A stretch of DNA of 64,000 nt from Massospora cicadina (GCA_022478985.1 JAKSZP010009290.1:1-64000), one strand, 5' to 3'. Positions 10,330 through 22,329 are shown, counted from the first letter of the stretch. Made by a program: numbers and translations. The notes: a model not told the origin generated them from the sequence alone.

Positions 10330-11630
10330 AACTATTGGCATAGGTCCCCAGGTTTTTACAAAGATAACAAGTAACCTGGCAATATCAGGCCTAAGGAAAT
10401 GAAGGGTAGAAGGCCAAGCTAATTCAATCTTTTAGGAGATGACCTTATCAGCATGGTCACAGAGCTCCTGAAAAATTGGGTTAGGCGCCTCAAAAACGGC
10501 GGTGCTGCAGCGGATATAATTTAATATATGTTTAATATCATTCTCATCATTCAAAACAAGGATCAGAACCCAATAAAATTCTTTGTAGGGCTCACAGGCG
10601 TGACATAGGGCAATTTAAGTATCAAAAGTATTCAGCACCTTGGCGCTATATAAAACTTGAGCTTCATGTCAAAAAGTTCAAGCAAAAGCTGTAATGGACT
10701 CATTCTTGTTGAAGGAAGATTAAAAGACAATGTTTTCCACGTTTTAATCTATTCATCTCTGCAAAGCTCTTTTACATTAAGAGAAAGGACGTTGAGGTAA
10801 CTCATACCAAGTTCCTATAGTTTGAGCATTATCAATTTCTGGCTTATAAAGTCTAGAGAATATATTAGAGTAGCCAGCTTAGTGTCCTTGGCACCACTCA
10901 TACTTAGTTCACATAAATGTGTAAAGTTGGTTACATTGACGTTTTTATCAAATTATGGTGGAAAAATTTGAGTAGAAGGAATTGGGCACTAAATCCACAA
11001 GGACACAGAGGCTAAAATAATTTAGATTGGAGTTCTAGTCTTTTTGAATGAGAGGTGATCATAAACTAATTTTGAACCACTGGCACAGATGGGATAGAAG
11101 TCTCAGCGGAAGCTTCATTACTCACCATAATATTTGGCATTATTGAGTGAACTGATAATTTAGCACAGAAGGAGGTGAACTTTTGACAGAGTTGATTAAT
11201 AAGCTTTTAAAATGACAGCGTTCCGCCATAACCTTATGGTCAACCAGGTTAAGCTTCTAGTTGAAAGCGGTGAGAAGTGTCTTTAACTCTGTAATCTCCT
11301 TTCCTTGTAATTGGACTAATGGCTGAAATGAGGTAATCTCCCCATCAGGATCAAATGAGGGCACAAGAAGTGTTACTCAAATTCTTCTCAAAGATATCAA
11401 GGCGGTGGAGAGGGTCCTCCAATGTAGCCACAAGAGCGAAAACCCAAAACTTCTGAGGTAACTCATCTAAGCCTGAGCCCAGAAACCTATCCATTTCTTT
11501 GCTATGGAGCCAAGCAGGTGGACAAAATTTATGCTAGCCCTTTCAGAGCGGCCATGTTAGAGTTCATAATTTGTGCTGGGTAGAAGGAAAAGTGATTTTA
11601 CATATTCTTAAACGGATTGATACAGGGTAG
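10330..11630 (-). pseudogene. gag of element H with zinc-knuckle remnant
   Basis: Near 10336-10390 on the minus strand the sequence reads VTCYLCKNLGTYANSCP. This is a CX2CX4HX4C knuckle with Thr in place of the His. To the right, toward the primer site at 11654, is the rest of gag, heavily broken, with only short open pieces. The knuckle would have bound the element RNA during packaging. Confidence 0.6.
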
Positions 11631-11637
11631 CAATTGT

Positions 11638-11885
11638 GACCCCTGTAGTGAGAACCACTAGTGAAACTGACGCATAGGCGTTAGATTCCAGATAACCAGG
11701 TTCACACAAACAACAACACCAGATACTGTTTGAAGACAGTAGTCTTGGTAAAAACGTAACATCAAACACCTTATTATCAGGAATAGGATTTTATTAATCA
11801 AATTAGGGAGCACACCTTAATATCTAATACTGCTGGTTGCTCAGAGACTTACTAAATTAAATTTAATAGTTGACTATCAACTATA
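11638..11885 (-). repeat. primer site and LTR remnant of element H
   Basis: On the minus strand TGGTTCTCACTACAGGGGTC (about 11638-11657) matches the primer-site block of B, J, K and P and starts with the expected TGG. To its right the sequence up to about 11885 aligns loosely with the J LTR, ending in similar TTACT...TCAACTA stretches. This copy is only about 230 bp, so the LTR is internally shortened or truncated. Confidence 0.5.
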
Positions 11886-11899
11886 TTTTAAGAAAAAAG

Positions 11900-13255
11900 A
11901 CCCTCTTCCAGATAGTAAGCTCACTTAAATGATCTTTGTCTACCAGAGTTCTCATTGGTGCATTTCAGGGTTACTAAGAAGCCTTAAGTTTGATAAAAGA
12001 CCAGCATGGTACAAAATTTATCCAGGAAAGAAAATTAATAAGGCTTAAGGGCATTTTCAACATGAGATTAATATGCTATAGTTATCAAGATATGCTGGAT
12101 GTAATTATTACTGGCAATTATTCATAGCAAATATAACGGGCCATAATACCAATAATTTTTACGCTAATGTGTGGAAACTTAGCATATTGATGCTGGATTG
12201 AGAAATAGATTGCAATTAACCATAGAAAGACATGGAATTGATGTCTTATATTACAAAGGAATGAGAAATGCGCTTGTGGGGATTTAGATTTGATATATAG
12301 TAAATTGATAAGTGACCAACTACATATAAAAATGTGGGCCCTACACCATACTAATTACTAAGAACAGATTGAAACTTTTATCCACGTTAGGTAATTATAT
12401 GATTTTATAGAGCGATTAAGCGAAGGTTTATCAAATAAATACAGTATCTATCTATACAATATCAATGTTTTTAGTTGCACCTTTTAGATCACCTAAAAAC
12501 TTGGAAGAAGGTTTCAAAAAAAGCCATTGGCAGAAAATTTGAATATAAAACCTCAAAAATTGCAATTCTAATTAAAAGTAGATTGAATACTTAGGTTTTA
12601 TTATAGATGCCAGAGGTTTACACCCTAAAAACCTAAATTAATTTTAGATTGAGACATGTCCCAACTGAAGATTGTCTGGGATAAGTAGGTATAATTATGA
12701 ATGGTCAGCATTAGCAGCTTCATTAAGAACTTTATTTACTCTTCAAAGCCACTTTTTCAGCTGTTAAATGGACCTAATAAAGATTTTATATGAAATAAGG
12801 AAGCCTGGAACTCCTTCAATGCTCTTGGACTGCAGTTGATGATGGAACCGGTATTGCAATACTTAATTTTATTTTGACCGTTAATTATCCAAACATACTC
12901 ATCTTTAATGGCAGTTGGTGCCATGTTGAGTCAGCTGGAGGAACTCGGTAATGAACACCCCATAGCATATGCAAGCTGTACTCTGAGCAAGTAGGAGCAA
13001 AACTACACGGTGAGCTAGCAGGGATGCATAGCAGTGATATACTCCTGTAAGAAGTTTATTGTATACATATACATAGTTAATTTTACAGTAGTGATTATAT
13101 CTTGTTGAGATGGATGCATAACTAAAAATAGCCTAAAGGGAGGTTGGTACATTTGATTTAAAGATTGCAAGCATATGACTTTAAGATTGTGCACTGAGAA
13201 GGTACCAAACATCAAAATGCATATGGGCTAAAAAGGTTGTTAACCATTTTTGATC
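11900..13255 (+). pseudogene. reverse transcriptase and RNase H of element I, broken
   Basis: The RT catalytic loop reads Y-L-Y-N at 12449-12460 where Y-L-D-D is expected, followed by INVF. The blocks KKAIGRKFEYKTSKIAIL and VLL-x-MPEVYTL (the LGFIIDxxG-type segment) lie downstream near 12500-12620. RNase H runs from about 12740: MAVGAMLSQLEELGNEHPIA near 12905-12970, then CIAVIYSCKKFIVYIY near 13025-13075. A VHRKG/GTKHQNADG-type end lies near 13200-13230. Both RT aspartates are lost. Confidence 0.8.
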
Positions 13256-13459
13256 TTTAGAGTGACGCAGATGCTTTATATTAGAAAATGCTCAATTTAA
13301 TATTGGAGATTAACCCAAAAAACCAGCTAACATTGACTAAGGCAATGGAAAATAAAAGATACTTAAGTGTCAAGTGTTTAAAATTGTAAAAAAGATTCCC
13401 ACTATTTTCATAGCCATCCAAACACACTGAAATTGTTAAGGCATCTCATAGCGTGTTGG

Positions 13460-13770
13460 CTAACAAAAAACCCTCAACACTGTTGCCATATCACCAGCTA
13501 ATAGTTTGGGGGCCACAAACTTAAATAGGATCCCAAACATGACAAAGGCCTGCTGGGGCAACAGGATAAGCTTCCCAAATCTGATGAGAAGGGAGGAGTA
13601 TTCCCCAATAGCGCAAGTGCTGTTTGGACTGGCAGTTTCAAACACTAAGGGTATTTTAAGTCAAGGGTAAGCTTAATCTTTTTAGTTAGTTTGAAAGACA
13701 TAGTTCATTGGAAAACCTTTGTCAAGGATAGCCAGGACCCGTACTCCATTGATGACAACCTCCACCTTGG
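13460..13770 (-). pseudogene. aspartic protease remnant of element J
   Basis: On the minus strand VLAILDKGFPMNYV (about 13700-13740) fits a protease active site, with Asp at 13721-13723 and D-K-G in place of D-S/T-G. After a frameshift, the open piece 13460-13645 continues with ETASPNSTCAIGEYSS and RFGKLILLPQQAFVM, which fit the flap and C-terminal parts of a Ty3 protease. Confidence 0.65.
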
Positions 13771-14099
13771 TTAGGGTTACCCAAGGATAAAGGAGAGATA
13801 GAACTCTCTTAATACGGAAAGTGAAAGCAAGTTTATGAGCGGTGTCAGGGTATATCTCTATGATTAACTGTATCTTGTGACTTGTTGAGTATATTAAATC
13901 AGCATGGCAATAACCTGGTAGGCATCACTGGAAGTATCAATAACCTCAAAACAACTCAGCACTTGACAAAGATTAGTTCCACAGGGCATCATGGCCATGT
14001 CAACGTTTTCAGTGTTTAAACAGTCTGGTATTTCCACTTCACTTGGTGCTCCTAAAACATAATGTCCAACGTCTTCACAACTCCCTTTAGATTCTTCAT

Positions 14100-15060
14100 C
14101 TGAGGGGTTCTATACATCTCAAAAGCTCAATAGTAGAGGAGTGGGAAAAGGCCCTTCCTGGTCACAGGAGATGTCCTTGTAGAGCCTCCTACCATTGGGA
14201 CTTTTGGAGACATAGGCGGAGCTTCAACAACTTTCATCTGCTCTAGGTGAGAAAATTTCAATATGCGCACAACCCAGGGAGAGGCCGTGGCTGTTAGGGG
14301 CTGCAGCTTGGAAGGACGTGAGGATGGAGCCATGGTGATGAGCCCCCTTAGGGGCGAGTGTGGCCTGAGGTAAGATCGCAACGGACTCCACAGGGTGGAC
14401 TGGCGGTGCAAATGATGTAAGGGAACATGATCCTGGCCCCAATAGTGCACTCTTGCTACCCTCATGTGATGGAGGGGAGTTTATTTTAAGTTGACTCACA
14501 GGCGCAGGCTTTGGGGCGATAACTAGCACAAGAGAGGCCAGGAAAGTTGGCGAGGACTCCTTCTTCCAGGCTACAGTGGAGCGATCCTGAATGGTTAAGG
14601 CTTGAGGTTTCAAGCCCACTCATTGGGGGGATCTCAACATTATAAAAGATCCGCAATCTTCAATAAAGACCCTTTTACATCACGTACACTTTTGAAATGT
14701 CGTTCAGTTAAGATTATATGCCTTGCTAGGGAAGGGTGAGAAGCCAACCTGCTTCAAAAGGCAGCAAAGGCGTCATCAAGAGGTAGCATTTTTTGCAAGT
14801 AGCAGGGGCCAGGATTCACTGTAGAACCTTTCAATGAAAGAAGCAACTGATTTGCCCTCATTCAGTCCAAGGCGCATAAAGACCTGTTTTCTTTTTAAAC
14901 TCTGCAGGGAGCTGAATTCATTCATAAATAATTCTTTAACCTCTGCCCAGGTTAAGGTGTCCATGTATGGAACCACTAGTTCTTGGGCCACTTGACCTAA
15001 ACAAGGAAGGATATACTTGACTTTACAATGATCATTCATGGCCTTTGTAGCCAACTAATA
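14100..15060 (-). pseudogene. gag of element J
   Basis: The open piece 14776-15054 (92 codons, minus) fits the Ty3 capsid core: ILPCLGQVAQELV, a TWAEVKELFMNEFSS block, then LKRKQVFMRLGLNEGKSVAS and FIERFYSES. This is the usual 'length plus repetitive Leu/Arg' gag pattern. Downstream, 14224-14619 and 14127-14465 are Pro/Ser-rich frames of a linker leading toward the protease. No zinc knuckle was recognised. Confidence 0.65.
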
Positions 15061-15289
15061 AATTCAAAGAAATAAAGCAATGTTACCCTCACCTGGGGTG
15101 AACTTGTATTGAAAGGGGGGTTTAGAAATAATTGTAGTGGAGTGCTGCATAACTGCTTTAAGTTGTGAGAGAGCACTGGATAGTTGCTGTTCCAACGCAG
15201 CTATACTTGGTTCAATGGAAGAGGGGAGACTATGAGGGTTAATTCCAGACAGCCTCCATTTGTTTTAAGAAAAAGTTTGTGGTGTACAG

Positions 15290-16012
15290 GGTCCCTGTAG
15301 TGAGCATCACTTGTTGGAACCAAGGTAGGGGTAAGTTCTCGCTGGTACTATTTGCACAGGACTACAACAATATAGCTGTCACTGGAGTACTTGAAACTCA
15401 CAATGGCTATTTTAAATCTAAAAAAGTTTATAATATAATCTACTGGGAGACAATTGTTTTATATGACTTTATAAAGAATATAAATTGGGTATTAGGGAAG
15501 AACCCTTATTACATTAATCTCTCTTAGAATTTACACTAATTTGAGGCTTAGTATTGGGAGGCAATGGAATATGATTTAGGCAGAGGGCATCCTGATTTTG
15601 CTAAATGACAATTTTGCCTATCACTGCTCTGAAGAGCCGTGTTACTTTGGTAAAGATTAGATTTTAGATGTGAGATCGACTTCTGGAATGACATATCATG
15701 TGGGGAGCATTTTAATGTAATCCCTCCAATCAGCCATATTGCATATATGAGTAGTTCAGCTGAATACCGAAGTTCCTAAGTGGCGATTAGGGTTAAGATA
15801 TTTTCACTCCCCTAACTCCCTTCAGGGTTATAAAAGGGGGTCGATATTCTTTAGAAACTTGCACCAAAATCAAGCTGGTGCTTGGGCGATGATCCAGGTG
15901 AGTTGGTCTATTCTGCCAAGATTGCAGGGTGCCCACGCAGTATATCAAAGGGTTTTGACCAGAGGTTGGGAGTAGAAAGATTACTCCGATTTAAGGGGTT
16001 CCTTTAATAATC
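15290..16012 (-). repeat. primer site and 5' LTR of element J
   Basis: TGCTCACTACAGGGACC (15306 to 15290, minus strand) is the shared primer-site block. The LTR extends to the right to about 16012, where a GTTGATTATT start resembles the fragment at 785-825. It holds a GTTATAAAAGGGGG stretch at 15830 in plus orientation. No second LTR of J exists in the window. Confidence 0.5.
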
Positions 16013-16019
16013 AACTAGG

Positions 16020-17050
16020 GTTTTTGAGTACTGTTTTAATTATTAACCACTGATTCAATTTTTCCAACATATCAAACATGTAAGTATCTGACATAACATA
16101 ACCAGACATGGAGGCCTGAAGATCTCATGGAGCTGGTTCAATAGGAGTACTACTGTGAATCTTTTAGTTTAGTAGTCTCATAAATCTTGCTTGTTGTGCA
16201 ATGTTTCAGGCACTAAGCCCTTTGAGTAAGCCACCACCTTCCAGCTAATAAACCCTGGTTTTGGTGGCATACTAAATCCATTGATGTAGTGGGGCCTTTG
16301 TCCAAGAATACTGGAAGGAACTAATAAGACATTGTGGCTATTAATCACTTGACTTGTTGTGCAAAGACGCGTGCCTTTAGCCAAAGTAGATGCTTGCAGT
16401 ACTGCTAAGTCTATATTAATGCAGTTAATATTGTAATGGCTGACCTTAGGGGTTTCTAACTAATACCGCAGCAAATTTACCACACATATCATACCAAAAC
16501 TAAATGAGTTAATGAGAATATGAGGAGAACTGATGACGCCTTACCACCCAAAAAGCAATAAAATGGTTTAAATTGTTTATGGGACTATATCAATACCCTG
16601 AAAAAGCTTATAGCTGGTAAACCCTCTTCTGAGTAACTTGTTCTTTGGCAGCAATAAAGGCCTATAATCTAAGCTATCACCTGCCAATGAGTAATCTCAA
16701 TTTTGAGATACTTTATGGACGTTAGGCTTGCCTGCCTCCATTTTTATATTCTGCTCTTGAACTAAGTCCAAAAATACGCCCTTACAATATATAAAAGCTT
16801 GATGAATATTTTTAATAGGATCTCAGTCCTCTGCTTATGCTAACAATATCAAGTAAGATATCTAGGATTAGTAATATGAAGATGAAAAAAGGCAAACTCT
16901 TTCAACCTTTGAGATTGGTGATAGGGTTAGTTATTGTGACACCAACAGCTTCAGATGACGGAATAAGGTAAATATCCTTAGGTTGGACCCTTCAAGGTCA
17001 TCAATTAGTCAGCATTGGTTGCTTATAAGGTTAATAACATCGCCAATGGA
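16020..17050 (+). pseudogene. integrase of element I, broken
   Basis: The zinc segment ends in CLLCNVSG near 16190. The core opens with KSIDVVGPLSKNTGR (about 16268-16312, first Asp). AINHLTCCAKTRAF follows. INTLKKLIAGKPSSE near 16590-16635 lies after the catalytic Glu region, which is degraded. The C-terminal region has QTLSTFEIGDRV near 16890-16925, fitting the conserved 'F-x-x-G-D-x-V' element. Stops are scattered throughout. Minus-strand frame 16178-16384 is a shadow. Confidence 0.78.
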
Positions 17051-17059
17051 CAGATTGTG

Positions 17060-18545
17060 AATAGAGTGCATACTAAGTTTTTATGGAAATGCAGATAACT
17101 AAAAAATCGAGGAAAAACAAAGCACTAAAACGTTCTATTATTTTTCTTTTATTTGTAAAAATATCTGAATGTTCAATATTTTTTGATGTGTCTAAATGCC
17201 ATCAATGTTTTTGGAAGTGTATATCAGTGGTACTTTAAGGGCTCTTCCTATAAGTTTTTGGTGACGCATGTCGCCATTGATTTTCCCCTGCCTCTAGGAT
17301 ACAAGGTCATGTTAAGGAATAACATACAGGTCAGTAACGTTAATTCTAAGTTGGTACCATGAGCCTACCTTTTTGTCTTCAAAGAATATTGATAAAGGAA
17401 TAACGCTGTAAGAAGATTATCTGGTTAAATTGGTAATGTCTTGGGATTTTAACCAAATTATGCTTTTTTGACATGTTCTGATGATAATGCTCTAATCAAT
17501 TGTAGGTAAATCCACAATTTACACTTCAGTATTGATGAGTTATAGAATTTTAAAAAGGGAATATTTAAATAGTAATTTTGTCAATCAAGGGATCAGTTAT
17601 GGCTGATTTGAGGATCATACTTCAGTGAGTTGTCATTCAAAATCCTCTAAAGCTTTTAGTATACCAGATTTGTGGGTGTTTAGCCAAAACTTTGGGAGTC
17701 AATTTGATGAAAGTTATGACCAATAGCATGTCAAATGATGCCAGTTGATGAATAGTAGTAAGGTAATTCACCAGAAACTGATGCTGAGGATTTTGTAGGC
17801 AGGTATCAGTTTGTCAATTGTTACTTAATTTTTAGGATTGCTAGAAATTGTGCCAAGGATAATTAGGCTAATTCCAGCAAAAAATGCCAAAGATTTATTA
17901 TAGCTTCACTAAATTTCCATGAGTCACCAATGTATATATATAAAAAAATATTTTAATTAAAGTTACCTTTAGTAGGCTAACTAAATTTTTACTAATATTT
18001 TTTTGATTTTTATAGGCCACAGTTGCCCAAAAATAACTTTAATTAAATTAAGGTCACGCCTTGCCTGAACCATTACTAGCTTAAATAGCATCCCTTGTCA
18101 TCAAACAGGAAGCTTAGTGAGTAATTATCAAAACCTTGAAAACCTTTGCAGTTGCTGATTTTCAACTGGGCATCATCTATACGCAGTAATAGGTGCAGTC
18201 TCTTATAGTAATTTTATCAAACTGGCAATAAACAATCTCTACTTGCCTGGAGCCACCTTTTTTTGACAGCAAGTATAGGACTGGCTCAAGGACTGATAGA
18301 TGATATAATCATTTCTTATTATAATAGTTGATTATATTCTTTTTTAATAACTTCTTCACTGCTCAGATTATATCATATATGCTATATTCATATTGGTCAG
18401 GCATCCACTTAATGTCAATGTAGTGTTTTATATCTCTAACGCACCCTAATCATAACTAATGGATGCAAATATCTGCGTGTACTTTTGTAAAGTTGACAAG
18501 ACATGATTATTTTGTACCTCTTGCAAGCTTTCAATCAATATTAAA
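17060..18545 (-). pseudogene. minus-strand reverse transcriptase debris (element L)
   Basis: On the minus strand near 18180-18330 the frames contain LYLLSKKGG and DKITIRDCTYY, then a DDAQL block in another frame. This fits the RT N-terminal region (the ASPxLLVKKxDG strand and the NKITIKDxYPLP strand). The rest of the stretch toward 17060 is so broken that I recognise no further motif. Its relation to neighbours is unclear. Confidence 0.5.
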
Positions 18546-19605
18546 AGACAAAGTACACAGTGAGCTGAATTATGGTTTATAAACTAGGAGATATTGCACA
18601 GGTAAATTGGCACTAAAATAGGATATACTTTTTAAGCAGTATATCTCAAATATAAATTATAGCTCTCTAAAATTAAACCATTATATGATCCTTTAGCTCA
18701 CTGTAGTCTCAGGGTGTACTGCAAGCATAAGGAATCTGACATAATCCAAATAAAACTCTCCAAGCAGCTGTAGTATTGTGTTGTACGTCAAGCATTGGAG
18801 AGCTGGCATACAAAGAGTCCACAGCCCTTTGGGACTAATTAATACTCTTTAGTAAATTCCCGCGTTGCTCCTTTATTCCAAGGGGAGGCCAACCAATATA
18901 TACCCTGGCCTCTAGTTAGTCAGCTTTTCTTTCAATTCCTGAGTATTCTAAAGTTTAATCCATATAGTCCGCTAATACCCTGTGAATTAAGTTCTAAAAA
19001 ACCTGACGGTTGATTGTCCAAGGTGGGTACAACATGTGATATTCTGTCTAACCTCAGTAGCACCTTAGAGATAATCCATTTAACATCAGTAGCAATTTTA
19101 GGTGCTCAATTGACAGGTAAATTTGGGACAAATATGGCGCAATTATTTATGTAAATTTCAACAAAGAAATTTTGGAGTGATCTGGTAGATTCTGTTATTT
19201 AAATTCAACTGGAAGAACAAAACTGGGTTTAGGAACTAAGCATTCAGTCAACAAGCTGATATAAATTGAACCAGAAGATTTTAGATTGTGAATTAAATCA
19301 AATGCATGAATTTGGGCAGGCAAAAACAATAGAAAAGTATATATTGGAATATGATTGAAATTAAAATGCTAAAATTCATGGCCATCTTGTAAACTATTTA
19401 TTTGCTTGGGATTGGACCTAAAAAGCTTAGTGATATATAGGACAGAAGATCAATGGGAAAGATCTTTCAGGTAACATCAATAATTAAGACAACGGTAATG
19501 TAGTTTAATATATGTGGGAATTCAATCTTGTGATGTTAGCGTTTTAGATGATAGTGATAATCAGGATGAGGAGCAGTGAGAACTATAGGGCTTAGGGTTT
19601 TTGCC
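18546..19605 (-). repeat. 3' LTR of element K
   Basis: It aligns with 20469-21502 over its full length with moderate divergence and small indels. The right end (LTR start on the minus strand) reads TGGCAAAAACCC. The left end is approximate. Confidence 0.75.
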
Positions 19606-19639
19606 ATAGTCAATATCCTATGGTTGGTCAAACCACAAA

Positions 19640-20440
19640 TGGAAACATTTCTCCTAAATTGGCCAAACATAGGGATCAATGAAGGGCTACGGCTGATGAT
19701 AGGTTATTGATGTGTGTAAGTTGGCATCTTGGCGCCCAGATGGTACTCAGCAAGCGCGTTAAAGTAAGCATAGGTTGTAGATTGACAAGCTTCTGGGAAA
19801 AAATCGGTAGATTCTTAAAGTGCTCCTTACAGCTAGTTACCCTATCCTGTGGGGGACCAGGATTATTGTTATATAGTGCTGAATCTTTCAAGGTTAGGTA
19901 GAGTAGTGATATATTATTTCTCCCCCAGGTACTCACTTTTTCACTATATTGTTTAAGGGATTAGTTTCTCTGGATTTTTGGGCAGATGTATCCACTGAGC
20001 TTTCGTTAGGTAACTATAAACTGGCAGGCTAATCATCCTCAAGTTTATCTTATAGCCAGGGTGCAATTTTGGTGGCATGTTTTAGAGCTACTCCAGAATA
20101 GGGAATAACTGCTGCCACGCCTCCTCTAGGAACGCTTATGCAGCGTATAAATTTTGCTCTCCCTCTCACTGCCATCTTTATCAGAGACATAGGACAGCAT
20201 AATTTTACCCGTTAACTAGCTTAAGCTCTTTTCTATAGAGGCTTAGGATTCAGTTCTACTTCTCTATTCATATACCCTCTCTTAAGTTGATACTTGCATC
20301 TCTGATCATGGCATCGCACTGCTAAGCCATGGCAGCCTTGACTTCCTCATAAATCTGGACATGGTTAAGCACCTTCTTGTACTTGTCCCACTATTCCACT
20401 AGTATTTTGCTCACATTATCTTATCCTGAGTTGGTTTTTA
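19640..20440 (-). pseudogene. gag fragment of element K
   Basis: The minus-strand piece 19676-19936 contains GPPQDRVTSCKEHFKNL and LLSTIWAPRCQLTH. The plus-strand reading of the same bases explains the overlapping shadow frame at 19707-19901. The DRV-x5-LxxL arrangement is typical of chromovirus-like gag capsid regions. The remainder to 20440 shows no recognisable domain. No protease, RT or integrase is present. Confidence 0.5.
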
Positions 20441-20450
20441 AGTAGTTCAT

Positions 20451-20468
20451 CCTTTGTAAAGAGCACCA
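20451..20468 (-). promoter_or_regulatory. primer-binding site of element K
   Basis: On the minus strand TGGTGCTCTTTACAAAGG lies immediately inside the right LTR. It matches the first eight bases of the shared block TGGTGCTCACTACAGGGG exactly and is similar after that. Confidence 0.5.
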
Positions 20469-21502
20469 AACGTTGCAATTTTTTAGTTGCAACTGGGTGA
20501 GAATGAACAGGTTAAATTGCACTTAAAAATAGGATCTATATGATTACAGTATACCTTGAAAATAAAGTATAGCTTTCTAAAATTAAGCCATTAAAAAATC
20601 CTAAAATTCTGCTGTAGTCTTGGGTTTACTTCCAGCTTGGATCTGACTTAGTCCAAGAAAACCTCTTCAAGAAGTTGTAGTCTTGGGTTGTATTTTCAGC
20701 ATTGGAGATCCAGCATAAAGAAGAGTCCATGGCCTTTTGGGACTAATTGATGATCATTAGGTGCATTTTCGCGTTGCTCCCCTATTCCAGTGTGAGGCCA
20801 ACCAATTTTTACCTTGGCCTCTAGTTAGTCACCTTTTCTTTCAGCCCATGGATCTTCAAGAGTCTCCTCCTTATAGTCCGCTTATACCTTGTGGATTGTA
20901 ACCTCTGAAACCTGACATTTGAATAACCAAGTTAGGCACACCTTGTGGTGTTCTATTTAAACTCAGTAGCATTTTGGCAATTATCCATCTAACATCAATA
21001 GTAATTTCAGAGGTTTAATTGACAGTTAAACTTAGGACAAATCTTATGAGATCATTTATGTAAATTATACAGAGAAATTTGGGACTGATCTGGCAGAGTC
21101 AGATAGCTAAATTGACTGGAGGAACAGATCTTGACTTTGGGAATTAGGCATACAGTCAACATGTTAATAAAAAATGGTCTGCTATATTTTTAATTGTCTA
21201 GAATATAGATGGTTGAGTTTTGGAAGGCAAAAGCAATAGCAAAATATATTAGTGGGCCTAATGAAATTAAATGCTGAATTAAATATCTAGTAAATTATTA
21301 AATACTTAGGATTGTCCCTAAAAAGTTAATCAATATATAGGACAGCAGATCAATGGGAATCAATCTGCCAGATAACAACAATAATTATAATAAAAGGGTA
21401 ATGTACTTTTTTAAATGTGAGAATAAAGGCTTAAAGATGTTAGCGTAGTATATGACAGTGAAAATTGGGTTGAGGAGCAGTGAAACTTTTGGGAGTAAGG
21501 CA
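20469..21502 (-). repeat. 5' LTR of element K
   Basis: Partner of 18546-19605. On the minus strand it begins TGCCTTACTCCC at 21502 and ends at the primer site. It retains the GTTGCTCCNNTATTCCA and CCAACCAAT-type blocks of the other copy. Confidence 0.75.
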
Positions 21503-21508
21503 TTATTA

Positions 21509-21984
21509 TGTTGGATCTGAGGTGACAAGCGAGTTGAAATCCATGCCCATGAATTAAGCCTCAACAGAATATTCTTGAAACAACGTGGATGGAAACTTTT
21601 CTTGAAGGCGCTGAAATTAGATTTGATCAGGAAGCATAATGCATATAAGAATCAATGGAAACACCTTCAGGAATCCCATCCCACTTCATAAATCGTGAGA
21701 GGCGCGGCCCCCACCAATGCAGTCATAAGGATGATGCAGCACAATGAGGGTGCTGACCAGGCGGTTAATATGTAAGGCAGTAAAGATCTCAATCATAAAT
21801 GATCATGAAGGTCCTTGAAGCACCATATTCCTACATGCCCTATAAATATTGACGCTTTCTCAATCAATAAAACAGTCTTACTAGCCCATCTTTTTTGTTT
21901 TTGACCTTTCCACTAATTTTCAGCTTCAGGCCCATTTTTGAACTTTGACGTCAGTAAAAAGAACTGTTACGCCAAGGAAAGAGG
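21509..21984 (+). repeat. 5' LTR of element B
   Basis: It starts TGTTGG where the 3' copy has TGTCAGG. It shares ATTAAGCCTCAAC, TGACCT-TCCACT, CCCATTTTTG-ACTTTG and AACTGTTAC with 33893-34358. A TATAAATATTGACGC stretch and AATAAAACAG lie near its 3' half and could be promoter and poly(A) remnants. Confidence 0.88.
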
Positions 21985-22000
21985 TGCTCACTACAGGGGG
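21985..22000 (+). promoter_or_regulatory. primer-binding site of element B
   Basis: TGCTCACTACAGGGGG directly follows the 5' LTR. It is the clearest copy of the block that recurs at the LTR edge of H, J, K and P. With the two preceding G bases it reads AGG where most others read TGG. The donor tRNA was not identified. Confidence 0.65.
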
Positions 22001-22329
22001 TTCTGAGAGTGTCAAAGCGAAAACGTCTATCATGAACAAGTGAGAATACTGGCAGTCAAAGTCAACCTTTTTATCAGTTGAGAAGCATTGCTTGATCGAT
22101 TAGTACTATGCAATACAAAGTACTTCCCACACAGCATATAAGCTTAGAATTTTGGGCCACGCTCCATTTAACTCCACCTTCTGTTAATGCAGTTCAGTAC
22201 CATCTTCAGTACAAGGACCTTGATGAAATTATTTAACACTTACTAAATGGCATATACTCTGTGGGAGTCCGCTCAAGTTACTCCCATGCTTCTTTGGTGC
22301 CTTCTACCATGTGGAATCTATATACCTCA

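Larger units (their letters stand above)
7749..11885 (-). mobile_element. Ty3/gypsy element H, 3' part displaced by element A
   Basis: Reading the minus strand from right to left gives LTR end, primer site, gag with zinc knuckle, protease, dUTPase-like domain, RT and RNase H. The element then stops at the right border of element A at 7743. The order is that of A and B on the opposite strand. The integrase and 3' LTR should lie beyond A, left of 867; only LTR-like debris is seen there. All frames are broken. Confidence 0.8.
13300..16012 (-). mobile_element. truncated Ty3/gypsy element J
   Basis: Right to left on the minus strand are an LTR (about 16012-15307), the primer site (15306-15290), gag (15054-14100) and protease (13770-13460). 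Nothing of RT or integrase follows before plus-strand element I sequence at about 13300. It is therefore a 3'-truncated copy inside I. The left end is approximate and no target duplication was found. Confidence 0.6.
11886..17060 (+). mobile_element. Ty3/gypsy element I, interrupted by element J
   Basis: Plus-strand RT and RNase H (11900-13255) are separated from plus-strand integrase (16020-17050) by about 2.7 kb of minus-strand gag, protease and LTR sequence. That middle part is best read as element J inserted into I. No LTR, gag or protease of I is visible. Whether the two halves belong to the same element is inferred from domain order and strand. Confidence 0.6.
18546..21502 (-). mobile_element. 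internally deleted Ty3 element K
   Basis: Two alignable copies of about 1 kb (18546-19605 and 20469-21502) enclose only about 860 bp, so most of gag-pol is gone. Shared blocks include GGCCTCTAGTTAGTCA, GGGACTAATT and GAGGAGCAGTGA. The gag fragment and primer site inside both point to the minus strand. The right end lies directly beside the target duplication of element B. Confidence 0.78.
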
